Below are positions 20,055 to 28,950 of a stretch of 64,000 bases of DNA, piece by piece (the first letter of the stretch is position 1; the number at the start of each line of letters is the position of its first letter). Both the position numbers and the translations under genes were made by a program. Origin of the DNA: Cognatiluteimonas telluris. Lineage in GTDB: Bacteria > Pseudomonadota > Gammaproteobacteria > Xanthomonadales > Xanthomonadaceae. The stretch lies in the NCBI RefSeq assembly GCF_011320095.1, contig NZ_JAANOY010000008.1, positions 20,538 through 84,537 on the forward strand, in the 5' to 3' direction. The notes under the pieces were generated by a model. That model ran no database searches. It saw nothing but the letters and a program-made list of their open reading frames with translations, and was not told where the DNA came from.

Positions 20055-21866
20055 ATGACCGCCGTGCCCTCCCCAATGCAAGACGCCGCACCCGCCCGCA
20101 GCCGCCGCTCCTGGGGCTGGATCGTGTTGATGGCCCTGTACAGCCTGCTGTTCGCCGCGCTGGCCTGGTGGCTGGACCGGCGCATGCTGGGCGTCGCGCG
20201 CGAGGCGTATTTCGGCTGGTTCGTGCTCGGCAACGCGCTGCCCGGAATCGTCTTCGCCTGCCTGCTGACGGCGTTGACGCGCAGGCCCGGGTGCTCCTTC
20301 CTGCTGGTCGCGATCCTGCAGGCTCTGGTCTACCACGCCTCCACGCTCAAGATGGCGGTGCTCAACGATCCGGTCGGCCTGCAGGACCTGTACTTCATCA
20401 CCAGCATCGATCGATCCTCGTTCGAACTGCTCGGGCAGTACATCCAGCATCCATGGCTGGCCGGCCTCGGCGCGCTGCTGGCCGTCGCACTTGGCGTGCT
20501 GCTGTGGCGCGCGGAGAAGCCTGCCTTCCGCGCCCTGCGCACCGCGCAACTGCTGCTTGGCGGCGTGGCCATCGTGCTGGTCTACACCATGGTCGCGTCG
20601 CTGCCGCCGTGGAGCAGCTGGTACCAGCGCGTCTCCATGCGGCCTTCGCGTTTCGAGGCATGGCCGGCGATCCTGCACGGCGGGTTGATGTCCAACCTCG
20701 TCTACACCCACAACAAGAACATGCGCACCTTCCAGCGGGTCGATGCGACCGCGGTGAAGCAGTTGCTGCAGCAGGTGCCGGTGCAGGTCACGCCGGTCTC
20801 CAGCGACGCCGTCCAGCCCGACGTCGTTGTGGTCCTCAGCGAATCGCTGTTCGATCCGACGATCATGAACGGGATGGAGAACCTGCCGCCCACGGTGCCC
20901 AACGTGCGCGCGCAGATCGCAGCCGGCCACGGTGGCTACATGAAGGTGCCGACCTTCGGCGGCGGCACCATCCGCACCGAATTCGAAGTGCTGACGGGCA
21001 TGCCGATGGATGCCTTTCCCAACGCGACGTTCCCGTACGTGACGCTGGTGCGCGATCGCATCCCCAGCCTGGTAAGCGCGCTCAAGCGGCACGGCTACGC
21101 CGCGATCGCCGTGCATGGCAACTCGGGCAGTTTCTGGAACCGGCAGAACGCCTACCAGGCGATTGGCTTCGACCGCTTCATCACCCGGAAGCAGTTTCCG
21201 CGCAATGCCGCCCACAACGGGCGCTGGATCTCGGATGCGGTGATGACCGATGTCGTCCTGGACCAGTTGCGGCAGGCCAGGAAGCCGACGATGGTCCTGG
21301 CATTGAGCATCGAGACGCATGGCCCCTACAACGACGTGAAAACCACCGACCGGGCCGCGCGCGACGCCGTGCAGGTACCACCCAAGCTCAATGCCGAACA
21401 GGCGCTGCAACTGCGCAACTACCTCTACCACGCGCATCGCGCGGACGCGCAGTTCGAGCGCCTGCTGCAAGCGCTGCAGGCGCGCAAGCGGCCGACGGTG
21501 CTGCTGTTCTTCGGCGACCACCTGCCGGGCCTGCGCGACGTGTTCGACACCATGGGCTTCCACGACGGCCGCCCGGGACCGAAGCAATACGTGCCGTGGG
21601 TGATGCTGCGCACCGACCGCCCCGAGGCGACCACGATCCCGCATGCCGAAGCGTGGATGCTGCCAGGCATGCTGCTGCACCTGGCGGGCGTGGACGACGA
21701 TCGCTATTTCGAACTTACACGTTCGCTTTCCCAGCGCATGTCGCCTGAGACCAGGACCTTGCCGCCTGCACTTTACCGCGGCCTCGATGCCGCCGCGGTG
21801 GCTCGCATCAATGGCAGCTTCGCCAACATCGGCGCCCACGCACAGCACCGCCAGGGGGCGAAATGA
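20055..21866 (+). CDS. LTA synthase/sulfatase-fold membrane phosphotransferase
   Basis: The 603-residue protein has about five N-terminal membrane segments (20-200) and a C-terminal sulfatase-fold domain. Metal-site motifs of the LtaS/OpgB group are visible: SESLFDPTIM, the FGGGTIRTEFEVLTG block with the likely Thr nucleophile, and FGDHLPGL (Asp-His pair). Family members move phosphoglycerol or phosphoethanolamine onto glycans in the periplasm. As first gene of the etfA-metB locus it may decorate the surface polysaccharide. Start choice is open: ATG 20055 is used; a GTG at 20019 with upstream GAGG is possible. A small lipoprotein gene overlaps its stop by 4 bp. Confidence 0.82.
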   Translation: MTAVPSPMQDAAPARSRRSWGWIVLMALYSLLFAALAWWLDRRMLGVAREAYFGWFVLGNALPGIVFACLLTALTRRPGCSFLLVAILQALVYHASTLKMAVLNDPVGLQDLYFITSIDRSSFELLGQYIQHPWLAGLGALLAVALGVLLWRAEKPAFRALRTAQLLLGGVAIVLVYTMVASLPPWSSWYQRVSMRPSRFEAWPAILHGGLMSNLVYTHNKNMRTFQRVDATAVKQLLQQVPVQVTPVSSDAVQPDVVVVLSESLFDPTIMNGMENLPPTVPNVRAQIAAGHGGYMKVPTFGGGTIRTEFEVLTGMPMDAFPNATFPYVTLVRDRIPSLVSALKRHGYAAIAVHGNSGSFWNRQNAYQAIGFDRFITRKQFPRNAAHNGRWISDAVMTDVVLDQLRQARKPTMVLALSIETHGPYNDVKTTDRAARDAVQVPPKLNAEQALQLRNYLYHAHRADAQFERLLQALQARKRPTVLLFFGDHLPGLRDVFDTMGFHDGRPGPKQYVPWVMLRTDRPEATTIPHAEAWMLPGMLLHLAGVDDDRYFELTRSLSQRMSPETRTLPPALYRGLDAAAVARINGSFANIGAHAQHRQGAK

Positions 21867-22246
21867 ACCATTTGCGCAGGACACCAGCCACCAGTGGCAT
21901 CCTCGCACTGCTGCTGGGATGCGCCGGCATCGCACTGGCGAGCTGCTCGCGCGCGAAGCTCGACCTGGATCCGGCCATCGTGCCCGGCTGTGCAGCCGGC
22001 CATGGCGAACCGATCCTCGTGCGCTGGGACGCCGGCCGCCACCCGACACGGATAGTCAAGGTCTTCATCAACCGCCCGGGCGCCAACGAGCATCTGTGGA
22101 CCCGCGGCAAGCCGGCCGGGCAACGCAAGACCGGCCGCTGGGGCAGCGATGGATTGACCTTCGTGCTGCGCGACGACAAGGGCGTGGAGCTGGCACGCCG
22201 GACGCTGGAATCGTCGCGCTGCCCGTTCAAGCAGAAGGACGAGTAA
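21863..22246 (+). CDS. small lipoprotein with a beta-rich W/G domain
   Basis: The 127-residue protein starts inside the previous gene's stop (ATGA), so it is translationally coupled to the membrane phosphotransferase. A hydrophobic segment ends in a lipobox-like LASC. The mature part is one compact domain bounded by Cys residues: PILVRWDAG, VKVFINRPG, TGRWGSDGLTFVLRDDKGVEL, ending SSRC. I recognise no named family. The same pattern (W-N/D, hydrophobic strand, Gly-x-Trp, G-x-x-F-x-L) occurs in the lipoprotein at 36250 and at the C-terminus of the ABC ATPase at 39708, suggesting an immunoglobulin-like beta-sandwich linked to glycans. Confidence 0.75.
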   Translation: MNHLRRTPATSGILALLLGCAGIALASCSRAKLDLDPAIVPGCAAGHGEPILVRWDAGRHPTRIVKVFINRPGANEHLWTRGKPAGQRKTGRWGSDGLTFVLRDDKGVELARRTLESSRCPFKQKDE

Positions 22247-22289
22247 TCGATCGCGGCCAGCCCCCGGGGCCGGCCGCGCCAGGCGCGCC

Positions 22290-24734
22290 TTACTGCACGT
22301 CCATCAGCCGATACCCGGACTTGGGCACGTAGCCGAGCACCGCGGAAGTGACGGCGGTCCCGCTGCTGAACATGACCTTGATCTTGCGCGTGGACGGGTT
22401 GGAGAAGATCAGGTCGCCCTTGCGATTGCCATCCAAGTCGCCCTTGCCCACCAGCCGGTAGGCCGGGTCGGTGGTATGTGCATTGGACGCCGTGCGCGTG
22501 AACCCATCCATGTACCAGATCGCCACCACCTTGTTGTCCTTCCTGGTGAAGATGATGTCGGCCTTGCCATTGCCGTTGATCTCCTCGACGCCCGCGACAC
22601 GGTAGCTGGTCGAATACCGCTGCGCCAGCTGCTCGCTGTTGAACGACGTCCCGGTGCTCAGGCTGAGCAGCAGGCCGCCGTTCTCGTCGGTCCATAGCAG
22701 GTCCTGCCGGCGGTCGCCATTGAAGTCCGCCGCCCCGACGAAGTTGTAGCCGATCGAAAAATCATGCGCGTTGTAGGCCGTGCGCTTGGTCCCCGACATG
22801 TACCACGTGGTCACCCGCCCGGTGCTGGTGTCGCGCATCAGGATGTCGGCGGTTCCGTTTCCGTTGACGTCCGCCAAGCCGATCGGCACCTGTCGCGACC
22901 CGTACGTATAGGCCAGGGTCGTGAAGGCGTAGCGCGCGCCGGTGCTCAGGCCCATCACCAGGCGGTGCTTGGCGTTGTCCACGAAGAGCAGGTCCACCCG
23001 GCGATCGGCATTGAAGTCGCCGGTATCGACCAGCGACAGGGCGCCGCTGAGGCCCAGCGAGTTGTATGCCAGGCGCTTGGTTCCGTTCATGAACCAGTTC
23101 TCGAGCCGGTTCGTGGCGTGGTTGAACAGCAGCAGGTCGCCGTAGCGGTCGCCGTTGGGATTGGCGCGGCGCAGCAGGTAGCGGTCGGTGTCCGGTGCCG
23201 GCTCGGCGGATACGGCAGTGCGGAAGCTGGCGATCACGGGGATCGTCTGCGTCAGCGTGCGGGCGTTGTCGGCCTGGGTCGTCGTACCGCACGCCTTGCC
23301 GCCACAGAAGGTGCTGCGGGGATCGGAAAAGATCCTGTAGATCGTCTGGCCGGTGTCGCCATAGGCCATGATCGTGTAGAAATTGCCGTTGGTCGACGTG
23401 GTCTTGTAGCCGAACGAATACGGATAGGCGCCGTAGTCGTCCGAGTTCAGCGTGCCGTCGTCGCCCTTTGCGGTCTCCACGTCGTGGGCGGCGCCCATGT
23501 TGTGGCCCATCTCGTGGGCCAGCGTCTCGTCCAGGCAGTAGTACGTCTTGCCATCGGAGCCGGCATCGGTGCCGTCGCTGACCACCGAGTAGCCGAACGG
23601 CGAATCGCTGGTCGCCACGCCGCTCTGGCTACCGCCGATCAACCAGGCGATGCCGCAGCCACCGTTGGTGGGGTCGTCGTACTTGCGCACCAGCGACACC
23701 AGGTCGGCACCGTAGGTTTCGCGTGCGGCGCGCAGCGCGTTGAATGCCGGGTCGGGTGTGATGTTGGAATTGGTGTCGGCGTCATAGCCGGAAAGCTTTT
23801 CCAGTGCATCGCCATTGTCGGTGGTGTCGGTGTAGGACACCGCCATCGTCCCGACCAGGCGCACCTTGGCGGCCACGTCGCTGTTGACGTAGGCGGCGTT
23901 GGCGACATCGACGAGGTGGTTCAGTCGCGTCACCGCGCCGGAGTTGCCGTTGTTGGCGGTGGCGAAGCCGGGCGTATAGCCGATCAGCAGGTCCACGGTC
24001 GTGGTGGACGCGGTGGTGGCCGCACTGGTGCCCGCGGCGGATGCGATCGCCTTCGCGCCCGCGGCCTGGATGCCGGCGCCGGTGGATTTCGGCGGCCGCT
24101 TGAAGTCGGGCCGCTGCGGCCGGGTGGCGGCGTTGTCGATCAGGGCGATCTTGGCCGGATCGGTTTCCACCACCCAGCTGCCGCCATTGCGCACGGTCAG
24201 GCGCAGCGGCAACCCACCAGGCTGCCCGATGGTGCCGAATGCGGCATGCGCGCCGAATGTCAGGATGGTCTGCTGGTCCGGATGGCCCGCGATATGGCCG
24301 ATCCAGGTCCAATCGCCTGACGCGTGCTCCACATGGCGGTCATACTGGATGTCCAGCGGCTTGCCCGCCGGCGTGGTGAGCCGCAGGTGGCCTTTGGCCA
24401 TCGCATTGAGGGCGTGGCTCTCGCTCAGCCCGGCGGGATACCAGGTGTAGGCGCCATCGTGGACGACATCGCGCACGTGGTAATCGAGCAGCGTGCCGCG
24501 ATCAGGCAGGGTGGCGAACTCATGGCTGGCGGCCAGGCGCGACGCCGGGCGCGATGCCGGTTTGGCAGCGACGCCGGGCGCCTTCTCCGCCGCGCCGGCC
24601 GAAGCCGTCGCTGCGCTCGCCTGGCCTGCAGGCGCCTTGGTGCACCCGGCGGCGAAGAGGACGGCCAGCGCGAGCGCACCGAACTGGAGGCACCGCGTGG
24701 ACGGAAACGACAACGGGTTGTGTTGGAACAGCAT
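22290..24734 (-). CDS. metalloprotease lipoprotein paralogue with degenerate FG-GAP repeats
   Basis: The 814-residue protein is a full-length paralogue of the 12487-14880 gene. It has an N-terminal hydrophobic segment ending AAGC, the same beta region (SGDWTWIGHIAGH), the zinc motif HEMGHNMGAAHD at 406-417 and a Met-turn YTIMAYG. The C-terminal third holds about six FG-GAP-like repeats whose calcium loops are more degenerate (DFNADRRVDLLF, DVNGNGTADILM, EINGNGKADIIF, DLDGNRKGDLIF). A GGGGAAG ribosome binding site precedes the ATG. It lies inside the variable surface-polysaccharide region and faces the small lipoprotein gene. Likely an exported protease; substrate unknown. Confidence 0.87.
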   Translation of the reverse strand: MLFQHNPLSFPSTRCLQFGALALAVLFAAGCTKAPAGQASAATASAGAAEKAPGVAAKPASRPASRLAASHEFATLPDRGTLLDYHVRDVVHDGAYTWYPAGLSESHALNAMAKGHLRLTTPAGKPLDIQYDRHVEHASGDWTWIGHIAGHPDQQTILTFGAHAAFGTIGQPGGLPLRLTVRNGGSWVVETDPAKIALIDNAATRPQRPDFKRPPKSTGAGIQAAGAKAIASAAGTSAATTASTTTVDLLIGYTPGFATANNGNSGAVTRLNHLVDVANAAYVNSDVAAKVRLVGTMAVSYTDTTDNGDALEKLSGYDADTNSNITPDPAFNALRAARETYGADLVSLVRKYDDPTNGGCGIAWLIGGSQSGVATSDSPFGYSVVSDGTDAGSDGKTYYCLDETLAHEMGHNMGAAHDVETAKGDDGTLNSDDYGAYPYSFGYKTTSTNGNFYTIMAYGDTGQTIYRIFSDPRSTFCGGKACGTTTQADNARTLTQTIPVIASFRTAVSAEPAPDTDRYLLRRANPNGDRYGDLLLFNHATNRLENWFMNGTKRLAYNSLGLSGALSLVDTGDFNADRRVDLLFVDNAKHRLVMGLSTGARYAFTTLAYTYGSRQVPIGLADVNGNGTADILMRDTSTGRVTTWYMSGTKRTAYNAHDFSIGYNFVGAADFNGDRRQDLLWTDENGGLLLSLSTGTSFNSEQLAQRYSTSYRVAGVEEINGNGKADIIFTRKDNKVVAIWYMDGFTRTASNAHTTDPAYRLVGKGDLDGNRKGDLIFSNPSTRKIKVMFSSGTAVTSAVLGYVPKSGYRLMDVQ

Positions 24735-24876
24735 GGCGACTTCCCCTGCAGGCCGGACGCGCCGGCGGCATTAAAAGAGTGCACGGATGATCTGGAGCGT
24801 GCATCCAACCGGCGGTGAACCGGCCCCGTTCAGGACGACGGATGCCCCGAACCGGGAATGGCGTCGCATTCATCCG

Positions 24877-25503
24877 CTAGCGGAACGTGACGCCGGTCCG
24901 GGTGCGCAGCATATCGGCATCGACTCCGGGCGCCATTTCCACCAGCCGCAGGCCCTCGTCGGCGATGTCGAACACCGCCAGGTCGGTGATGATCCGGTCG
25001 ACCACGCCCACGCCGGTCAGCGGCAACGTGCATTCGGGCAGGATCTTCGGCGCGCCGTTCTTGGTGGTGTGTTCCATCAGCACCACCACCCGCTGCACGC
25101 CGGCGACCAGGTCCATCGCGCCGCCCATGCCCTTGACCATCTTGCCCGGCACCATCCAGTTGGCCAGGTCACCCTTGTCGGTGACTTCCATCGCTCCCAG
25201 GATCGCCAGGTCGACATGGCCGCCGCGGATCATCGCGAACGAGTCGTGGCTGCCGAAATAACTCGCGCCCGGGCGCGCGGTGACGGTCTGCTTGCCGGCG
25301 TTGATCAGGTCGGCATCGATCTCGTCCTCGGTCGGGAACGGGCCGATGCCGAGCAGACCGTTTTCGGATTGCAGCCACACGTCCACGCCCTGCGGAATGT
25401 AGTTGGCGACCAGCGTCGGCAGGCCGATGCCCAGGTTGACGTAGGCACCATCGGTGAGTTCGCGTGCGGCGCGCTGCGCCATCTCGTCGCGGGTCCAGGC
25501 CAT
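24877..25503 (-). CDS. scoB: 3-oxoacid CoA-transferase subunit B
   Basis: The 208-residue protein matches the beta subunit of succinyl-CoA:3-ketoacid CoA transferases, with the catalytic Glu in [10 protein letters not shown] and the GGAMDLVAG block. With subunit A it swaps CoA between acyl-CoA and acetoacetate. The ATG at 25503 is the usual family start ([13 protein letters not shown]) and comes 1 bp after the scoA stop, so the pair is coupled. Homologous genes (lpsI/lpsJ) sit at the edge of the LPS locus in Xanthomonas. Confidence 0.94.
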   Translation of the reverse strand: MAWTRDEMAQRAARELTDGAYVNLGIGLPTLVANYIPQGVDVWLQSENGLLGIGPFPTEDEIDADLINAGKQTVTARPGASYFGSHDSFAMIRGGHVDLAILGAMEVTDKGDLANWMVPGKMVKGMGGAMDLVAGVQRVVVLMEHTTKNGAPKILPECTLPLTGVGVVDRIITDLAVFDIADEGLRLVEMAPGVDADMLRTRTGVTFR

Positions 25504-25504
25504 G

Positions 25505-26239
25505 TCAGTGCGCTCCCTGGGCGATGGTGCGCTGCTCGATGCGTTTTTCCGGCGTCGCATTGAGCACGATGCGGTCGACGTAGATACCGGGCAGGTGCAC
25601 GTGGTCGGGATCGATCGCGCCGACGTCGACGATTTCCTCCACCTCGGCGATGCACAGCTTGCCCGCCATGGCGCAAGCCGGATTGAAATTGCGCGCGGTC
25701 TTGCGGAACACCAGGTTGCCGGCGGCGTCGGCCTTCCACGCCTTGACCAGCGAGACGTCGGCCACCAGCGCGGTTTCCATCACGTACATGCGGCCGTTGA
25801 ATTCGCGCGTCTCCTTGCCTTCGGCGACGACCGTGCCGTAACCGGTCGCGGTGTAGAAGGCCGGGATGCCGGCGCCGCCTGCGCGCAGGCGCTCGGCGAG
25901 TGTGCCCTGCGGGTTGAACTCCAGCTCCAGCTCGCCGGCCAGGAACTGGCGCTCGAATTCCTTGTTCTCGCCCACGTAGGACGAAATCATCTTGCGGATC
26001 TGGCGCGTGCCCAGCAGCAGGCCGAGGCCGAAGCCGTCGACGCCGGCATTGTTGGAAATGACCGTCAGCCCGTTGGCGCCGCTATCGCGCAGCGCGGCGA
26101 TCAGGGCCTCGGGGATGCCGCACAGGCCGAAGCCGCCGACGGCGAGGGTCTGGTGGTCGTTGACCACACCATCGAGCGCGATGCGCGCATCGGCGAAGAT
26201 TTTCGACCGCCCAGGCGCGGCAGGCGTTGACTGGTTCAT
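25505..26239 (-). CDS. scoA: 3-oxoacid CoA-transferase subunit A
   Basis: The 244-residue alpha subunit shows the CoA-binding glycine motif [13 protein letters not shown] and the block [14 protein letters not shown]. The ATG at 26239 has GGGAG eight bases upstream; the alternative at 26257 would remove this spacing. It starts 21 bp after the acyl carrier protein stop on the same strand, so it probably belongs to the long leftward operon that begins with the LpxD-like gene. Its product could set the acetoacetyl-CoA pool used by that operon's acyl-building enzymes, but that link is an inference from position. Confidence 0.93.
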   Translation of the reverse strand: MNQSTPAAPGRSKIFADARIALDGVVNDHQTLAVGGFGLCGIPEALIAALRDSGANGLTVISNNAGVDGFGLGLLLGTRQIRKMISSYVGENKEFERQFLAGELELEFNPQGTLAERLRAGGAGIPAFYTATGYGTVVAEGKETREFNGRMYVMETALVADVSLVKAWKADAAGNLVFRKTARNFNPACAMAGKLCIAEVEEIVDVGAIDPDHVHLPGIYVDRIVLNATPEKRIEQRTIAQGAH

Positions 26240-26260
26240 CGAAGCTGCTCCCTGCATGTC

Positions 26261-26509
26261 CTACGCGCCGCCGCCGAGCTGCTCGGCCTTGCGGTAGAAC
26301 TCGTTGATGGTGTTGGCGTCGGACAGGTCGAACTCGCCGAAATTCAGCCCGGTGATGGCCTCGACCTCCAGCACCAGGTTCATCGCGTCCAGCGAATCCA
26401 GGCCGGCATGGGTGAAAGTCTCGTCGTCGGCGATCGTCACCGTGCCGGTGGTCTTGACCCGGCGGATACCTTCGACGACGGCGTCGCGGAACGTGTTCTT
26501 GTCGATCAT
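26261..26509 (-). CDS. acyl carrier protein (dedicated)
   Basis: The 82-residue protein is an ACP with the phosphopantetheine serine at residue 39 in GLDSLDAMNL. It begins in the stop of the ketoacyl synthase gene (ATGA overlap), so the two are coupled. It is not in a fab operon, and its helix-2 region (DAMNLVLEVEAITGLNF) differs from housekeeping AcpP (DSLDTVELVMALEEEF). It is therefore likely a dedicated carrier that holds a special acyl group for transfer to a sugar or lipid made by this locus. Confidence 0.92.
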   Translation of the reverse strand: MIDKNTFRDAVVEGIRRVKTTGTVTIADDETFTHAGLDSLDAMNLVLEVEAITGLNFGEFDLSDANTINEFYRKAEQLGGGA

Positions 26510-27471
26510 TGCGGATTCCTTGCCTGGAAGGTACTTGCCTTGGGGTGTTGCGCTTCGATCACCATGGTCGCCCAGGACAGGCCGACGCCGAAACCGCTGA
26601 GCAGCAGCCGCGCCGGCGGCCGCGCCAATCGCTTTTCCAGCAGCAGCGGCAGCGACGAGGACACGGTGTTCCCGGTCTGCGCGGCTTCGAATGGCGCCTT
26701 GCCCTCCGGCAGCCCGAGCCTGCGCGACAGATTGTCGACGATGAAGCGGCTGCCCTGGTGCAGCAGGTATTCGTCGATGTCGGCCGGTTCGATCCTTTCA
26801 CGCGCCAGGTAGGCCTCGATCTGCGCCGGAACCGCGGTCATGCTGAACTTGAAGACGTTGCTGCCGAGCATCGCCAGGCGACCGCCGGGCTCGGCGACGC
26901 GGATCGAATGCCCCAGTGAACCGTCGCTGCCGAACATGCCGGGCCGGCATGCATAGACGGGATCCTCGCCCAGCCATGTGACGGTGGCGGCGTCACCGAA
27001 CAGCAATTCGGTATCCCAGTCCAGCGGATCGAGGATCTTGGAATAGGGGTCGGCGGTAAACAGCAGGCCGTTGCGCAGGCCGTTGGCGGCCATGAACGCG
27101 CTCACCACGGCCAGGCCGTAGACATAACCCGAGCAGCCCAGCGAGATGTCGAAGCAGGCCACGCCATGGCCGAGCTTGAGCTTGCCGTGCACCACGGCTG
27201 CGGTATGCGGCAGGCCGTGTGCATCGGGGTTCTGCGTGCACACGACCAGGCAGTCGACCCGCGCCGGGTCGAAACCCGGCGTCGCCGCCAAGGCCTCGAA
27301 CGCGGACACGCACATGTCCGAGGTTTCCTGACCTGGCGCGCGCCGGGCCAGCGACTCGAAGCCGATCTTGTCGCGGATGAACGCCTCGTCCTTCCCCGCC
27401 GCCTCGCGCCGTGCCTGGTTGGACACGCGCTGGGGCGCGACGAAACTGCCGATGGCCTTGATCCCGATCAT
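26506..27471 (-). CDS. ketoacyl-ACP synthase III-like enzyme
   Basis: The 321-residue protein has the FabH fold with a complete Cys-His-Asn triad: C113 in LGCSGYVYGL, H238 in LLHQGSRFI and N268 in GNTVSSSLP. It is a FabH paralogue of the kind found in O-antigen and flagellin-glycan clusters rather than the fab operon. The ATG at 27471 overlaps the upstream stop (ATGA) and gives the normal FabH start MIGIKAIGSF. It likely builds or transfers a short acyl chain on the adjacent ACP. Substrate unknown. Confidence 0.92.
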   Translation of the reverse strand: MIGIKAIGSFVAPQRVSNQARREAAGKDEAFIRDKIGFESLARRAPGQETSDMCVSAFEALAATPGFDPARVDCLVVCTQNPDAHGLPHTAAVVHGKLKLGHGVACFDISLGCSGYVYGLAVVSAFMAANGLRNGLLFTADPYSKILDPLDWDTELLFGDAATVTWLGEDPVYACRPGMFGSDGSLGHSIRVAEPGGRLAMLGSNVFKFSMTAVPAQIEAYLARERIEPADIDEYLLHQGSRFIVDNLSRRLGLPEGKAPFEAAQTGNTVSSSLPLLLEKRLARPPARLLLSGFGVGLSWATMVIEAQHPKASTFQARNPQ

Positions 27472-28031
27472 CGCCACTCGCCGAAGAAGATCTGGCCGAT
27501 GATGCCATCGGCGCTGACCAGGTCTCCTTGGTAGAACTCGCCGATGCGGCGGTTGTAGCGCACCTGAAGCGGCAAGCGCGGGGCGGCGGCCAGGCGGATG
27601 CGCACGAAGGCCAGCTTGGCGCCCGGCCCGGCCACCGTGCGCAGCAGCAGCGCCTTGAACCCGGCGACGATCGCTTCGATTGCGGAATGTTCGCCGACCT
27701 CGGCGGGGATGGCCATGACGTTGCCGTCGCAGGCGAACGAACGTGCCAACCCGTCCTCGTCGTAGCCGGTGCGGCAGTCAATCAGCGCTTCACGCTCGAC
27801 GACGCGGACCTGGCCGCGTGCATCACGCCAGCTCGCGACCTGTACCGCGTCGCCGCCGGTATCGGGCGCGTCGCCCTCGAGGTAGCGCACCTGGTGCGCG
27901 GTCTTGTGCTCGAAGCGGAAGTCGATCGGTCCGGCAGCCTCGCCGCGCACGGCGAGCAGGTCGTCGAACAGCGTGGTGCTATGCAGGTACTGGCGCGCGC
28001 CCTTGAAGCACAGCTGGCGGTCAGGCGTCAT
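27468..28031 (-). CDS. conserved-looking hypothetical protein in acyl/sugar operon
   Basis: I do not recognise a family in this 187-residue soluble protein. It has no signal peptide or membrane segment. Visible features are a central EHSAIEAIVAGFKALLLRT helix, a following strand LAFVRIRLAAAPRLPLQVRY, and a C-terminal IIGQIFFGEWR. The alternation of a long helix with strands could fit a hotdog thioesterase/dehydratase fold, which is a guess. It overlaps the LpxD-like gene by 11 bp and the ketoacyl synthase by 4 bp, and an AGGGA motif sits eight bases before the ATG. This tight coupling argues for a role in the same acyl transfer pathway. Confidence 0.7.
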   Translation of the reverse strand: MTPDRQLCFKGARQYLHSTTLFDDLLAVRGEAAGPIDFRFEHKTAHQVRYLEGDAPDTGGDAVQVASWRDARGQVRVVEREALIDCRTGYDEDGLARSFACDGNVMAIPAEVGEHSAIEAIVAGFKALLLRTVAGPGAKLAFVRIRLAAAPRLPLQVRYNRRIGEFYQGDLVSADGIIGQIFFGEWR

Positions 28032-28950
28032 GGCGGCTGTCCCTGAGGTGGCGTTTCATGTTGCGCGCGTGCGGCAGTGCGAAGTTGCCGGAGACCTCGG
28101 CGCCGTCGGCCACGTCCTGGATGACGACCGCCCCGATGCGCACCTGGGCGTCGTCGCCGATCCGCACCATGTTGGAGATGCTCGCCGAGGCGCCGATCCA
28201 GGCCCGCGCACCGATGCGCGCGCGGCCGGCGACCACGCAGTTGCTGGAGATGGTGGCCGCCGCGCCCACGTCGACGTCGTGGCCGATGTTGCTCAGCACC
28301 CCAACGTGGGCGCCGGCGCCGATGCGGGTGGATTCGCCACGCACCGCCGAGCGCACCACCACCGCGCCGGCATGCACGTGGGCACCGGCGCCGATCTCGA
28401 CGCCGCCCAGGTGCGGCATGTGCAGCCGCTCGCCGAGCACCTGCTTGACGTACAGGCCGTCGCAACCGACCACCGCGCCGGCGTCGATGCGCGCATCGCG
28501 ACCGACGAGCAGCGGGCCGTCGAGGACCACGCGCGGTCCGATCCGCGCGCCGGCCTCGATGCGGACCGTGCCGCGGAGGACGGCCGAGGCATCGACCATC
28601 GCGCTGGCGTCGATGTCCGGCTCGCCTGCCTGCCCGTCGAGCGACTGGCGGGCGTGGAGGAAGTGGTATAGCGCGTCGGCGGGATCGCAGACGATGACCG
28701 CCTTGCCCGGCGCGGACTCACGCGCGGCGACCGCCGCGGGGGCGATGATCGCCACGACGTCGGGGTTGTCGCGCGCGACAGCGAACCAGGCGCGGTTGGC
28801 CGCCAGGCTGGCCACGCCGGGCTGCCGCGTCCATGCGAATCCGGTCTGCCGCACGCGGCCCAGCAACCCGGCCTCGCGCACTTCAACGACGCCCAGGGCC
28901 GCGCCGTGCGCAGCGAGCAACTCAGGCAGGTTGGAGAGCGTGCGGGGCAT
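28021..28950 (-). CDS. LpxD-like hexapeptide-repeat acyltransferase
   Basis: The 309-residue protein has an LpxD-type N-terminal domain (about 1-110, with PDVVAIIAPAAVAARES) followed by a left-handed beta-helix of hexapeptide repeats (115-290). The likely catalytic His is in SNIGHDVDVG, as in LpxD and sugar N-acyltransferases. LpxD itself adds 3-hydroxyacyl chains from ACP to a UDP-sugar, and the adjacent ACP and ketoacyl synthase suggest an ACP donor here too. It is not in an lpx-fabZ cluster, so it is probably a paralogue acting on the amino sugar made by WecE. The ATG at 28950 follows GAGAGG. Confidence 0.83.
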   Translation of the reverse strand: MPRTLSNLPELLAAHGAALGVVEVREAGLLGRVRQTGFAWTRQPGVASLAANRAWFAVARDNPDVVAIIAPAAVAARESAPGKAVIVCDPADALYHFLHARQSLDGQAGEPDIDASAMVDASAVLRGTVRIEAGARIGPRVVLDGPLLVGRDARIDAGAVVGCDGLYVKQVLGERLHMPHLGGVEIGAGAHVHAGAVVVRSAVRGESTRIGAGAHVGVLSNIGHDVDVGAAATISSNCVVAGRARIGARAWIGASASISNMVRIGDDAQVRIGAVVIQDVADGAEVSGNFALPHARNMKRHLRDSRHDA

